Shown: in pieces, positions 11,551 to 35,148 of the stretch
Layout of the letters: each line of letters opens with the position of its first letter
Numbering within the stretch: position 1 is the first letter of the stretch
Assembly: GCF_052324685.1 (NCBI RefSeq)
Contig: NC_135219.1
Location: 23,637,316-23,701,315 of the forward strand
Direction: 5' to 3'
DNA length: 64,000 nucleotides
DNA from: Brachyhypopomus gauderio
Taxonomy: Eukaryota; Chordata; Actinopteri; Gymnotiformes; Hypopomidae
Position numbers and translations under genes: made by a program
Notes under the pieces: model-generated
Seen by the model: only the letters and a program-made list of their open reading frames with translations
The model's database searches: none
Told to the model about the DNA's origin: nothing

Positions 11551-13460
11551 CTGCAGACCTGATCTAGGGAGTCTGATCCAGCCTCCACAGCCTTGAATCT
11601 GCACTGTGATGTGTCAATCTTCTTAATATACTCCTCCATATTAACACTTTCTACTCTTTCATATTAGCAGCAGTCCCAAATAGAAAACAGCACGAGTTCT
11701 TGAACCCAGGCTTAGGGGCAGGCTGAGAACCACACTGTCACACCCTCCGGTCTCTACAGAATCCTGCGTGTGTTTCCCTATCAGAGAACGTCTGTGTTAA
11801 GACGATCATTTCCATCTCTTTCTGTCTAGAGCTGAGATATAATGATTATAAAATGAAGAGCTGTGAGCCCCATCTCCCTAAACCCTCTGCGTGGTTTGAT
11901 GCTTTTCCAATTTTCGCCGTGACACCTTCCGCTAGGCCGAGTGGTTGAGGCCCCTGCTTCCCCTCTTTGTTCCGCCACACCCTGGTCCGCTCAGGGGTCG
12001 CCGCAGGTCAAATGGAGAGACGCCAAAAGGTTGTCTGAGGAAAAAAAAAGAGAAGAAAGGCAGCAGAGCAGAAGAAGGCACACCACAGAGACTCAGGCTG
12101 CCAGCCTTATGCTCCATTATATTTCTACATTATTCTTGTACGTCCCAAATACCATAGCCAGTAATACACTTGAGACTCCAGAACATTTCTTGGAATACAA
12201 CAGTCCACGCCAGGCCTTCATCACACTTCGGCACACCCTCGGATGACCATTAAACCGCTGTGGCTTTGCAGGTTTTGCTTTTTTTTCGATGTTGTTGCTG
12301 GTCAAAGACACAACAGGGTCACCGCCTGTAAGAGTCACTCCCATGAAGCCAGCAGAGAGAAACAGAACCTCCAGGAATGTGAGTCTGAATTACGCCCACT
12401 AGGCTAAAAACAGATCTGACCTTGCAGTCCACCAAAATGCTAACGTTAAAGGCTAACTGCTAATGCTAATTCCAAGGCCTCTCCAAGAAGGACTCTTGAA
12501 CGTGAACATTTTTTGGTTTGCTTTTCCCTTATTTAGACACATTCTCACCATATTCTTGTTGCTGAACCAAATTTTCTTCTCATGCGTTTGCTTCCAGGAC
12601 CAGAGAATCATGTTGGTGGGGGTTAGACAACTGCCTCCACCTGTCACTAGCATGTTTTATTGCAGCAAACTAGACAGACTCCCAGCTCGGTCTAAAGGGG
12701 GTGGAAACAGCCGGAATGTTCTAGCATGTTTCTTCATTAGGCCGTTTGACAGGGCCTGGTTGTTTAGGACGGCTCTTCCCCTGATACACAGAAAATGGTG
12801 CGTCTTTCACAGGTGATAAGCATAAGGAGCGTTTGTCATGAATCTGGGGCAGACGTGCAGTCATCGTCGGGCATACGAATAAGATGTGATGTACGTAGCA
12901 GACCTCGTGTGACAGGGCAGCCTGAGACAGGGCGGCAGGTGAAGGCCAACGCCCAGGGGACGATGAAGTTCTGCGCCCCGTGTCCGTTTGTGTCCCACTG
13001 CAATTACGGGAGCTGCGTACAGCTGGCGAGATCTGGTCTTTGTGTTCCCAGTTTAGCTCAACTACCATGCCAACAGTTTGTGTGTGTGTGTTTGTGTATG
13101 ACGGCGCACCCAAGTTGTGGTCGATAGCTACGGCTATATATAAATGTTTCGTTGTGTACGTGTGGTGCTAAATGCCTTTCTTGAAAATACCTCAAGAATC
13201 CAGGGAATTAATTATCGCAAGAGCAGCAAGTATATTAATGTTCAGTCAACCCGCCTCTGCCTGTGTGGCTTTGCTCATGGGTGTTTGGTATAACGGGCTC
13301 CCCACAGATATGGAGTGAAACGGAGACTTTGCTAGGCGTGTGCAAAGTTGATAAGTGATGATGCCTTTGATGTCTTCCACATGTAGCAGTTGGGGAGGGT
13401 CTCTGTAAATACCTCTTAAATCTAACGACCAGCTGTGACTGCCACATAGATGCCATTCCA
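11551..13460. other. Intergenic, no gene recognised
   Basis: Frames of up to 130 codons occur on both strands near 12700-13130, but they overlap each other and show no domain, conserved splice sites or codon-use signal. Confidence 0.45.
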
Positions 13461-13467
13461 GGGTTCA

Positions 13468-13570
13468 GGGCTCTCTCCCAAGTAGGGGTCTCTCCCAAGT
13501 AGGGGTCTCTCCCAAGTAGGGCTCTCTCCCAAGTAGGGGTCTCTCCCAAGAGTGAGGTCTCTCCCAACAG
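13468..13570. repeat. Short minisatellite, 17-bp unit
   Basis: About six copies of GTCTCTCCCAAGTAGGG with small changes. Confidence 0.9.
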
Positions 13571-26668
<13,098 letters not shown>

Positions 26669-27108
26669 GGTCTCTGCACTTTATAAAGAGAGGAGGGTTC
26701 AACAGGGACGTGGTTAAAGGTCTTTTGGACCGGGTACTCAGAACTGTTGAGCCGGTAATTTTCTGAGTAATATTACTGTATATAAAAGTCAATGAGCACT
26801 CTGTGTTGTCCTGGAACTGAAGTACCTAAGACATCCAGACACCATCCTCTTTTTTGGGAGGGTGGGAATGGTTGATTGGGTTTATATTTGTATTGTACAT
26901 ATATGGCCTAATGTATATACATTTCACACTTGAATGGACTGAATCACATATTTCAGCACGTTTTTGGGCTACCTTCAGTAACACCGTCTTATTTATTTGC
27001 TAGAGCACAATGTTACTAACACCTTAGCTGTTTCCTTCTCTTAAGCTGTTTTCATTCATCATTTCATTCATATTTTGTTTCATATTAAAGTTGTTTGTGG
27101 AGGTTTCC

Positions 27109-27114
27109 AATAAA
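27109..27114 (+). promoter_or_regulatory. filip1 poly(A) signal
   Basis: AATAAA about 440 bp after the filip1 stop codon. It is the first canonical signal in the 3' UTR; another AATAAA occurs about 60 bp further on. Confidence 0.65.
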
Positions 27115-27179
27115 ATGCAAATATAATATTTAATATAATCTGTTATGTGTAATGAACTGACACCAACAGTAAATAAATA

Positions 27180-29779
27180 GATTTTTTTTATGCTTTGATT
27201 TTAACACATGGCCTTTTTATGTCATTCTTTTGATGTCATGCATTATTTTTATTTCCAAGGAGGATTTTTCAATATCTCGCACTGAAAGTGTATTAGGGAA
27301 CCTCCATAAATTGTCACAAGTTATAATCCATAATGCTTTACTTTACTGACTCATTTGTACATAGAGCATGTTAACTTAAACAGCAGACTTTCACCTTAAA
27401 ATGTTTTTAAAAACTTGCCAATCATTTTAAAGAACTTTTTTTCCACCACAATTTGTAGTTTTTTGTTTTGTGTCCAGCCTTGAATTATGTTATGGTGAAA
27501 TAACGAGCCCCTTAGTAGCAGCAGCAATAGATAATGAGAAGAAATAACTAATATACACTGTGTAATTATCCCTTTAATAGCAAATATTATTTATATTTAA
27601 TAAACGTATATCTTTACATTTTTCCCTATCCATGCCTTGTCAGAGGATTATTTCTTGGTCATCTTGCGCCATCTACTGGTCATGGAAGTACATTAAACTC
27701 CTTTTCAGGAGGGACAATTAATGATTTAAGAGGTGTCACATTCTCTTGACAACATCCGTTGAATATCAGTAATTTATTTCATTACTTTTTAACTGTCCTC
27801 AAAGTTCATGTTGTGTAACCAAAACTTAATTCCAAAATGTTCTAGTTCAAGAGTATATATAATAACGTATTAGCTGGATAATACAGTGCAAAATTAGTGT
27901 TGAGTAACATGTATGAAATAGTGGAGATACGAAGATCAATGGCGTTCTGGATCAGTGATGGTTACAATCATCTTGGAAACAAACAAAACATGTGAGGACA
28001 GAGCACCACCAGCCCAGAACTGCCCTCATCCAGTGGTACCTGTCTGAGGCTCACCTCTCACCTCTCGGGGTTGTGTTACTGATGTGGATTACAGGATAAA
28101 TACAGATGCCCACAATGAAATAGTTGCAAGATGTCTCTTGTTGGGAATATGTCTGAATTAGTTGGATATGGGCAGGAAGAAAGGTGGAGTTGGATAAGTG
28201 TTGTTGGACGCACCACAGCTGGGTCAAAGATAAGTCAATGATAGCCAGAAACACCAAAAGATCAATCATGTTATTGGATCTTAATAAAAACTCTTAAAAT
28301 GGAGGTTTGGGATGTTCACCCAAAATGGCCACAATATTGAGTCCACGCTGCTCTAACTAATTTCTATCATCAGTCCTGGAACTGATATTAATATTTTCCT
28401 AATCTATTAACAAACTTTGCCTGTTTCATCATCAGCCAGCTGCTCATGAGGGCTAAAGGTCATTATGTCATATCTGTTATATAAATTACGCTCTAAAAGT
28501 TGAAAAGTTGGATCAAACAACCTAGTTCACTTTCATCCTTCCATGCTGTTTACAGAGTTACAGAAAGTTCTTAATAACGATTTAACTTACAGCACCTATA
28601 CAGTTCTTACTTTTCATTAATTTAACTCCACAGATCTATAATAATGCCAGGAAGCTCAGAGAAACCAGTCTGGGGACATATTCTAAAAGAATTCAGCTAT
28701 TTATGCCTATTAATGGTTTTGTGTAGCACCTACCAATAAGTAAACAGTAGACTAAGATTTGGGCAAAATGTGTGAGATTCGAGTGCTTGTTCACACTCCT
28801 TGTTTCACCCCGCAGAAAATGTTGTGCTCCACATGACTATTGAGCCTCGCTGAGACTGTGCGTTAAGCATTAACGCTGGCCAACATCCAACCACCTCTTC
28901 TGTGGAGCGATCCTGCCAACGCCTCCACTGGTGTCAACGGCTGTCCCGACGGCAGTCCCACTCTGAACTTTAACCTCTGGAGCCCTGCTATACTAGGAAG
29001 TCCCCAACTATTTGGGTGTTGGTGACTTGCACAAGAAAATGAAGTACACAAATTTATTTTGCCGATAACACGTTTTGTGTATGTGTGTTAAAGAGAGTCA
29101 GACTGGTGATGTATACAGAGGTATAAGTGGTGGAAAGAAAACAGGTTAGAGCATTAACCCATTTCAGCAGGTTTCCTGAGTTTTGTGTCTGACTTTGTGT
29201 CTGATTGAAGGTATTTCAGTTTCAGCCTGTAGAAGTGGTTAGTGGGATACAGAAAATAAATGCATTAAAGAACATGATTGAGCCTACAGTTACTGGGCCC
29301 ATTTGGTAACATTGAAAGCTAATTCATCTGATAGCATATGCTATTATATGGCAAAACGTCTTCAGAATGGTAAGGAGGGACCTGCAATACATATCTGCAG
29401 TCAAAAACAATGAAATTATATCCATAGTTAGTGTTTCCTTATGGCATTGATGTGGACTTACATGAGCACTATGCGGTTTTACATTTGGAATAAACGCACA
29501 TGATGATATCTGTCAGAGCAGTGAGCATTGTGAGAGATAAGGACAAAACCATCAACAGAAGTAACTGAAGACAACAAAAGCCACAGCTAATGCTGATAAA
29601 ATGACCTACAGGCTTAGTTGATATAAATTTACCTGTATGTTTGCTACAGTCCTGATTATATTGGAGTCAGTGTATGAGCAGGTTATTGCATATCTGAAGT
29701 GATGGTCACTTTTAAAAAACAGATTCTGTATGTGTGTCTGGGGTGTGTCAAAACGGCTGTTATTACCATTTAACAGAAA

Positions 29780-29830
<51 letters not shown>

Positions 29831-29831
29831 T

Positions 29832-29877
<46 letters not shown>

Positions 29878-30350
29878 ATAAGGGGATATAATAGAGTAAA
29901 TATGTAGATGTTGCCTATGTTTACATTTGCAATTAAAGAATACATATAATCAATTGTGATTATAATTTATTGTTATTTAAATAATTAACATTATTTATAT
30001 GTACTCTTAGTATAACCTTTATATAACCTAATATAACTGGGAAGCTGTGAAGCATGTGACACTTTTGACATGATCATGTATTGGATAGTCTTGAAAGCAT
30101 GGTTGGCTTAGTTGAACAAAACTTTGCTTTTGCTTTTGTGTAACTGAAGTCTTTTTAGGAATTGTGGAAAGTGGAAAATAAGTGTCCCAAAAGGTGGGTT
30201 GGGTTCATATGCCAGGATGTTTTGTTTTATAAACACTCCATTAGCTTTAATTCATTAGACAGACATTATAAGTTTGATGTAGATGAATAAGAAATCGATT
30301 AGGAATCGTCAACATGCACCTAGAAATAACGTGGGGACACTTATGACATC
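27180..30350. other. filip1-tmem30a intergenic region
   Basis: AT-rich DNA with no recognised gene. It includes a GA/CT microsatellite (about 29782-29877) with a few single-base interruptions. Confidence 0.5.
29782..29877. repeat. GA microsatellite
   Basis: AG dinucleotide run with three interruptions. Confidence 0.95.
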
Positions 30351-30355
30351 TCGGC

Positions 30356-30402
30356 TGACATCACGTCACTTCCGCTGGCCTCGCGCACCGGAGGGACGTC
30401 AG
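30356..30402 (+). promoter_or_regulatory. Probable tmem30a promoter elements
   Basis: A CG-richer island stands out from AT-rich surroundings about 230-275 bp before the tmem30a ATG. It holds a CRE-like ATCACGTCA followed by an ETS-like CACTTCCGC (about 30360-30375), and a second CRE-like GACGTCAG (30395-30402). Clustered CRE and ETS motifs are common in housekeeping promoters. The assignment is by motif only. Confidence 0.4.
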
Positions 30403-30478
30403 CGGATTACAGCGAGTCTTCAAAACAAAAGTCAGCAGCGTCACATTCTCTGGATATTCCGACACAACACGAAAAATA

Positions 30479-30588
30479 CTCTGGAATATAAGTATATAAA
30501 TATATACTCTCTCTGGAATATAAGTATATAAATATATATACTCTCTCTGGAATATAAGTGTATAAATATATATACTCTCTCTCTGTGG
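30479..30588. repeat. Tandem repeat with TATAAATATATA cores before tmem30a
   Basis: Three copies of a 32-34 bp unit containing CTGGAATATAAGT, TATAAATATATA and CTCTCT. It lies 45-150 bp before the tmem30a start codon, so it is in or next to the 5' UTR and offers three TATA-like boxes. Confidence 0.85.
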
Positions 30589-30631
30589 GAGCGAGTAAGG
30601 TTAGCACCGCCGGTCATTCCGTGGGAAGGCG

Positions 30632-33600
30632 ATGGCGTCGAGCTACAGCAGTAAGGAGGAGGACGGGCCCCGCTCTGGGTCCTCGGGCCCCGGTGCGCAC
30701 GCAGCCGGGAGTAAGAAGCCCGACAACACGGCCTTCAAACAGCAGCGGCTGCCGGCCTGGCAGCCCGTCATCACGGCGGGGACCGTGCTGCCGGCCTTCT
30801 TCATCATAGGACTGATCTTCATCCCCATCGGCATCGGCCTCTACGTGACGTCCAGCAACATCCGGGAGATTGAGGCGAGCGCTCCGCTTAGCGAACTTAT
30901 TAACGAACTTATTAGCGAACTTGTTTAAAGTTTTGCGCAGTTTTTCTCCTAGCTTGTGCCTCATGACGCTAGCCTGTTAGCCTGTTGGCTTATCCAGCCA
31001 TCTAACTACACGGTTCCGGTGTTGTTGTGAGCAGGTCGACTACACCGGGTCGGACGGGTCCAGTCCCTGCTTCAACTGCTCGCAGAGCTCCGGCGGGAAC
31101 GTCACGAAGTCGTGTAGGTGCTCGGTACCGTTCACCCTCGACCAGCCCTTCGAGGTGAGGACGGAGTGGGACCTACCTGACGTTTTACACGCTGCTGCCA
31201 ACTTAGCGAGGCTTCTTTTAGGCTTCAGACCCCTGTAGACACTCATTTTTTTCCCCCAAAAAATGCTGCTAACGACAAATTTATATACATTTCTGGTGTT
31301 ATTGGAGACTTGAGAGCACATATCGTTCTGCAGTTACTGTCCACAAAGAACACCCCCCCCTCCCAAAGCTGAACATCTCGCTTTCTATCTCATCATATCT
31401 CAGTCTAAACCGTCAACTACACAAAGGAGCGAGAATCGGAGCTTGAATTCAAAGCCTGAGTAATGTCCACCCTGTATGTACAGTCTGGTGTCTGGTGAGA
31501 CTTGCTGTGAGCGTCAACCGCCTGCTTAATCATTCATCTCCCTTAGTTGCTGAAGCTGCCATAGAAAACCTTGACCAACACGAACATGACTCTTTATGAT
31601 CCAGCACACTAGGTTTGAAACTAAACCAAAAAAGCTAAAGTAACTGCCAGTGAGTCTCTTATAAGCGCTGCCAGGCATAGATAAGGAAAGAGGTTGGATG
31701 TAGCAATTACACCCCACATAAGTCCTCGTATTAAATTTGATATTCTAATGTTTAACAATACAGGATGCTAGATTTGTCTAATGTGGGTCTAGACAGTCAG
31801 GATATTTTGAGAAGTAATGGCCTATTTCAATGACCAATAAATAAATAAACAAACCAAGAAGATCCAAACAGAAGAAAGTTCATTTATAGTTCTAAACATC
31901 TTTATGGTGAATTTAGCTCACTTTTCTCCCACCACATTATTCCTCTTCTACAGTGTCAATTACATGCAGATGGTCTATTAAACTAATTAGACGATGACGC
32001 CATTCAGCAACTTTTAGGACAGCTATTTGCATTCTTTACTGAGGAGTTGGAAACATTGTTTTTTATGGAAGTGCATTCCTGCCACTTGACGAAAAAAATA
32101 TGTTATCTCATATTTATGACATACTTTCTCATAATTATGACTTATCTCATAATGAGATAGTAAGTCATAATTATGAGGTACTATATGGACTTTTTTTTTC
32201 TTCAAGCGGCAGGAATGGACTTCCATAGATTTTAGATTGCATATGTTACTTAGGAATTGATGGTTTGGGGATAGAATGTCTGTCTTGAACCTTGAGTAAA
32301 AATGTAGTTAGCTAACCTAATGCAGCCTGTGAACAGACTGCTGACATTTTAAACCAGAATGAAATTCTGGACATAGAATACACATACGTAACAGAATTAC
32401 AGAATGTCTTCTGTGGAGTCAAAGAGTCACCTTCCCCAAGAACTCTTTAAGAACCAGTCAAATCATTGTATGTGCATTACTGTATGTGTTTATTTCTGGC
32501 AACCACCTCACACAATTTCGTTTTAGAAGAACGCCAGAAATAATACAAAAAAAAGAAATTTGGTTTTGGAAATTTGGTTATATGGTTTTCTTGTACTAAA
32601 GTTTATTACTTGGATTTACAGCAGCATTTTATGTTTCTGGAAATCTAATTACAAAAGTAATTTCTATATTTTCTTTCTGTCCTCAGAGCAATGTGTATAT
32701 GTACTATGGCTTATCAAATTTCTACCAAAACCATCGACGCTATGTTAAATCCAGAGATGACAGCCAGCTCAATGGAAACCTTAAGTCCCTGACGGTATGA
32801 CTACATGAATATTTAAAATATGTTTCCACTTCAGGATTGTCATGTAGAATCCCAAAAGAACAATATAATTATTTTAAAGTAAGCCAATATAGTTTTGTAT
32901 GCAATATTGTATTTGTAGTTGAAGTGATGTTAATCAATAACCTGAATCACAGGATTCAAGTAAAGAATGTGAGCCCTACCGCACAAATGACAACATGCCC
33001 ATTGCACCGTGTGGAGCTATTGCTAACAGCATGTTTAATGGTAAGACGAACAGAACAATGACGCAATAAAAAATATAGTTTGTTTGTCACCATCATTTTA
33101 ATGTACGTTCAAGAATTGACCCCCAGTTTTTTTCCAGACACACTGGAATTGTTTTACATTGATCCCAACGGGACTAGCAGGCCAGTTCCACTAATAAAGA
33201 CGGGCATTGCATGGTGGACCGATAAAAACATGAAGTTCCGAAACCCTGGTGGCAATTCCCCCAACCTTACTGCTGTTTTCTCCGGTAACGTTTCACTTTG
33301 TCTTGGAGAGGCAGTACATCTTGCTCGTAGTTTTGCATGTTTCATCTCTCTAAAGCGAGTTCCCGCACCCCCAGGTACCACAAAGCCAATCAACTGGCCC
33401 AGGCCAGTCTATGAGCTGGACACAGACCCAGAGAACAATGGCTTCATTAATGAAGACTTCATTGTTTGGATGCGCACAGCCGCCCTGCCCACTTTCAGGA
33501 AACTCTACCGCATTATCCAAAAGAAGAACAGCCTGACGCCCACGCTACCCAGGGGCAACTACACCCTAGAAGTCACGTACAGTATCCTCCCGCTGCATTC

Positions 33601-34425
33601 CACTCAGATACTAACCCTGCTGCATTTCTGGGTGTGCCTGAGATGGCCAGGAATGTTGCCGTAGTGTTGCGCAACTTCATACAAGGGTTCCGCATTATTT
33701 GCAGACTAAATGGGTGAGTGTTTGTAATGGGTTACAGTGTTTGCAGTGGTTTACTGCTCCTTGCATGGTTTTCTATTCATAATGGAGCTTAGCAACTAGC
33801 ACATCATATGGTAAACCCAGGGAAGTGTGCGTGTGTCTGTGCGTGTGTCTGTGCGTGTGTCTGTGCGTGTGTCTGTGTGTGTTTTGGAGGAGCTATGATC
33901 TTGAAATCGTATGATTGATGAGTATTTGAATTTGAGTATAAAATGCAAAAGTCCTCTTCTTGAACGGTTTAGATGAAAACCTTGTGCTTACATAAAACAG
34001 AGTAGATGTGACATTGCTGTGGGATTCAGAATATCCTTTATTCAAGTATACAGGGAGAGAATTCTGAATCCTTTTTGTCTGATGTTTGAAAATCTAACCT
34101 GCAGGTCATAAATGTACTAGTTGCACATTACAATGATTTAGCCGAAGGTCACTATTTGAATCTGAATGCCTTGAATGTGCACTTTACGCACGGTGGACCA
34201 CGATCTTTTCTCCTTAACCCATTGGTCTCAGATTATCCTGTGCTCAGTTTCGAGGGGCGGAAACGCATGATCCTGAGCACCATCTCATGGATGGGAGGGA
34301 AGAACCCTTTCCTGGGTATCGCCTACATCTCTGTGGGCTCCGTCTGTTTCTTCCTTGGAGTGGTTCTGCTCATCATCCACCACAAATATGGAAACCGCAA
34401 CAACAGCTCAGACATTCCCAATTAA
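30632..34425 (+). CDS. tmem30a: Cell cycle control protein 50A (TMEM30A/CDC50A)
   Basis: TMEM30A is the beta subunit of P4-ATPase lipid flippases. It is needed for their exit from the ER and for moving phosphatidylserine and phosphatidylethanolamine to the cytosolic leaflet. Seven exons join in phase: 30632-30874, 31035-31154, 32687-32794, 32953-33040, 33138-33284, 33375-33581 and 34232-34425, giving about 368 aa against 361 in human. Membrane segment 1 is at residues about 48-72 ([20 protein letters not shown]) and segment 2 near the C terminus ([20 protein letters not shown]). The large lumenal loop keeps paired cysteines and family motifs [59 protein letters not shown] and [20 protein letters not shown]. 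NxT/NxS glycosylation sites lie in the loop (for example NGTS, NYT, NVT). Intron 1 has a GC donor; the others are GT-AG. The start fits a Kozak-like GCGATGG context and the family length. Confidence 0.97.
32064..32227. mobile_element. Short palindromic MITE in tmem30a intron 2
   Basis: Ends are 23-24 bp inverted repeats: TGGAAGTGCATTCCTGCCAC at the left and, reverse complemented, TGGAAGTCCATTCCTGCCGC at the right. TA flanks both. The centre is itself a palindrome built from TCATAATTATGA and ATCTCATAATGAGAT. It has no coding capacity. Confidence 0.75.
33827..33873. repeat. 12-bp GTGCGTGTGTCT repeat
   Basis: About four copies in tmem30a intron 6. Confidence 0.8.
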
Positions 34426-34500
34426 CTGTGTCTGACCTTAGCTGCAGGTTCACACGCTGGATCGCATGAATGATGAAGACACGGTGGCTGTTGTCCAAGC

Positions 34501-34510
34501 TTCTCTCTCT

Positions 34511-34542
<32 letters not shown>
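34501..34542. repeat. CT/TG microsatellite in tmem30a 3' UTR
   Basis: CT then TG run 75 bp after the stop codon, within the probable transcript. Confidence 0.9.
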
Positions 34543-34544
<2 letters not shown>

Positions 34545-35000
34545 TTTGTGCTTTTGAATAGCTGTGCTTGTAGGTGCAGAGTTGCATGGCAGCACAACAT
34601 TGCTGTTTCTGTGAGCCAAAATGTCAGTGATGTATACAAAAGTTGTATTTATTATTATTTTTTTTTAAAGATTATAAGGGTGTTTTTGTTTTAAGGTGTA
34701 ATTATTGTTATCTATACGTATTTTAAGGTGCTTTAAAGGGCTTAAGTCAAATGTATATTTTGCATACAGTTAGCAGGTTATAGGTTTAACAGAATGTATG
34801 AAATTGTACTAAAGGATCGAGTCAGAAGTGGATTAATATATTGCTATGCAAAGAAAATACAGCAAATCTTGGTTTTCTTGCTGGAATTCCGCTGCCTAAG
34901 GAAAGTGTAACACTGTATAACCTAAATCACATCATATTCACTGTGTGTCCATCTTATTTGCACTTTAAGCTTGGCACAGCTTTTAATGTGTTAGTGGAGA

Positions 35001-35006
35001 AATAAA
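35001..35006 (+). promoter_or_regulatory. tmem30a poly(A) signal
   Basis: AATAAA about 575 bp after the tmem30a stop codon, followed by a GT-rich stretch (TTTTGTGGTGTTTTGTTG). It is only about 140 bp before the cox7a2 start codon. Confidence 0.75.
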
Positions 35007-35148
35007 ATGAGGTCCAAACGTTTTGTGGTGTTTTGTTGAAGTGTAAGTTCCCCGCCCAGCCGCACGGTGGCAGTGTCTCCACTACTGGACACACCACACT
35101 AACGCGGTTTCACTTCTGTGTCCTTGGCTGGGAAAGCGGTTGGCAAGA

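Noticed and set aside
11142-11639. Long overlapping frames on the minus strand (up to 165 codons)
   Set aside because: They are translations of the 17-18 bp minisatellite in three frames.
11925-12010. tRNA-like sequence (GGCCGAGTGGTTGAGG)
   Set aside because: It resembles the 5' part of a serine or leucine tRNA, but no B box or closing acceptor stem follows, so it is at most a tRNA-derived fragment.
12721-13127. Overlapping 110-130 codon frames on both strands
   Set aside because: Neither has a recognisable domain or splice sites, and both strands are equally open, as expected by chance in GC-richer sequence.
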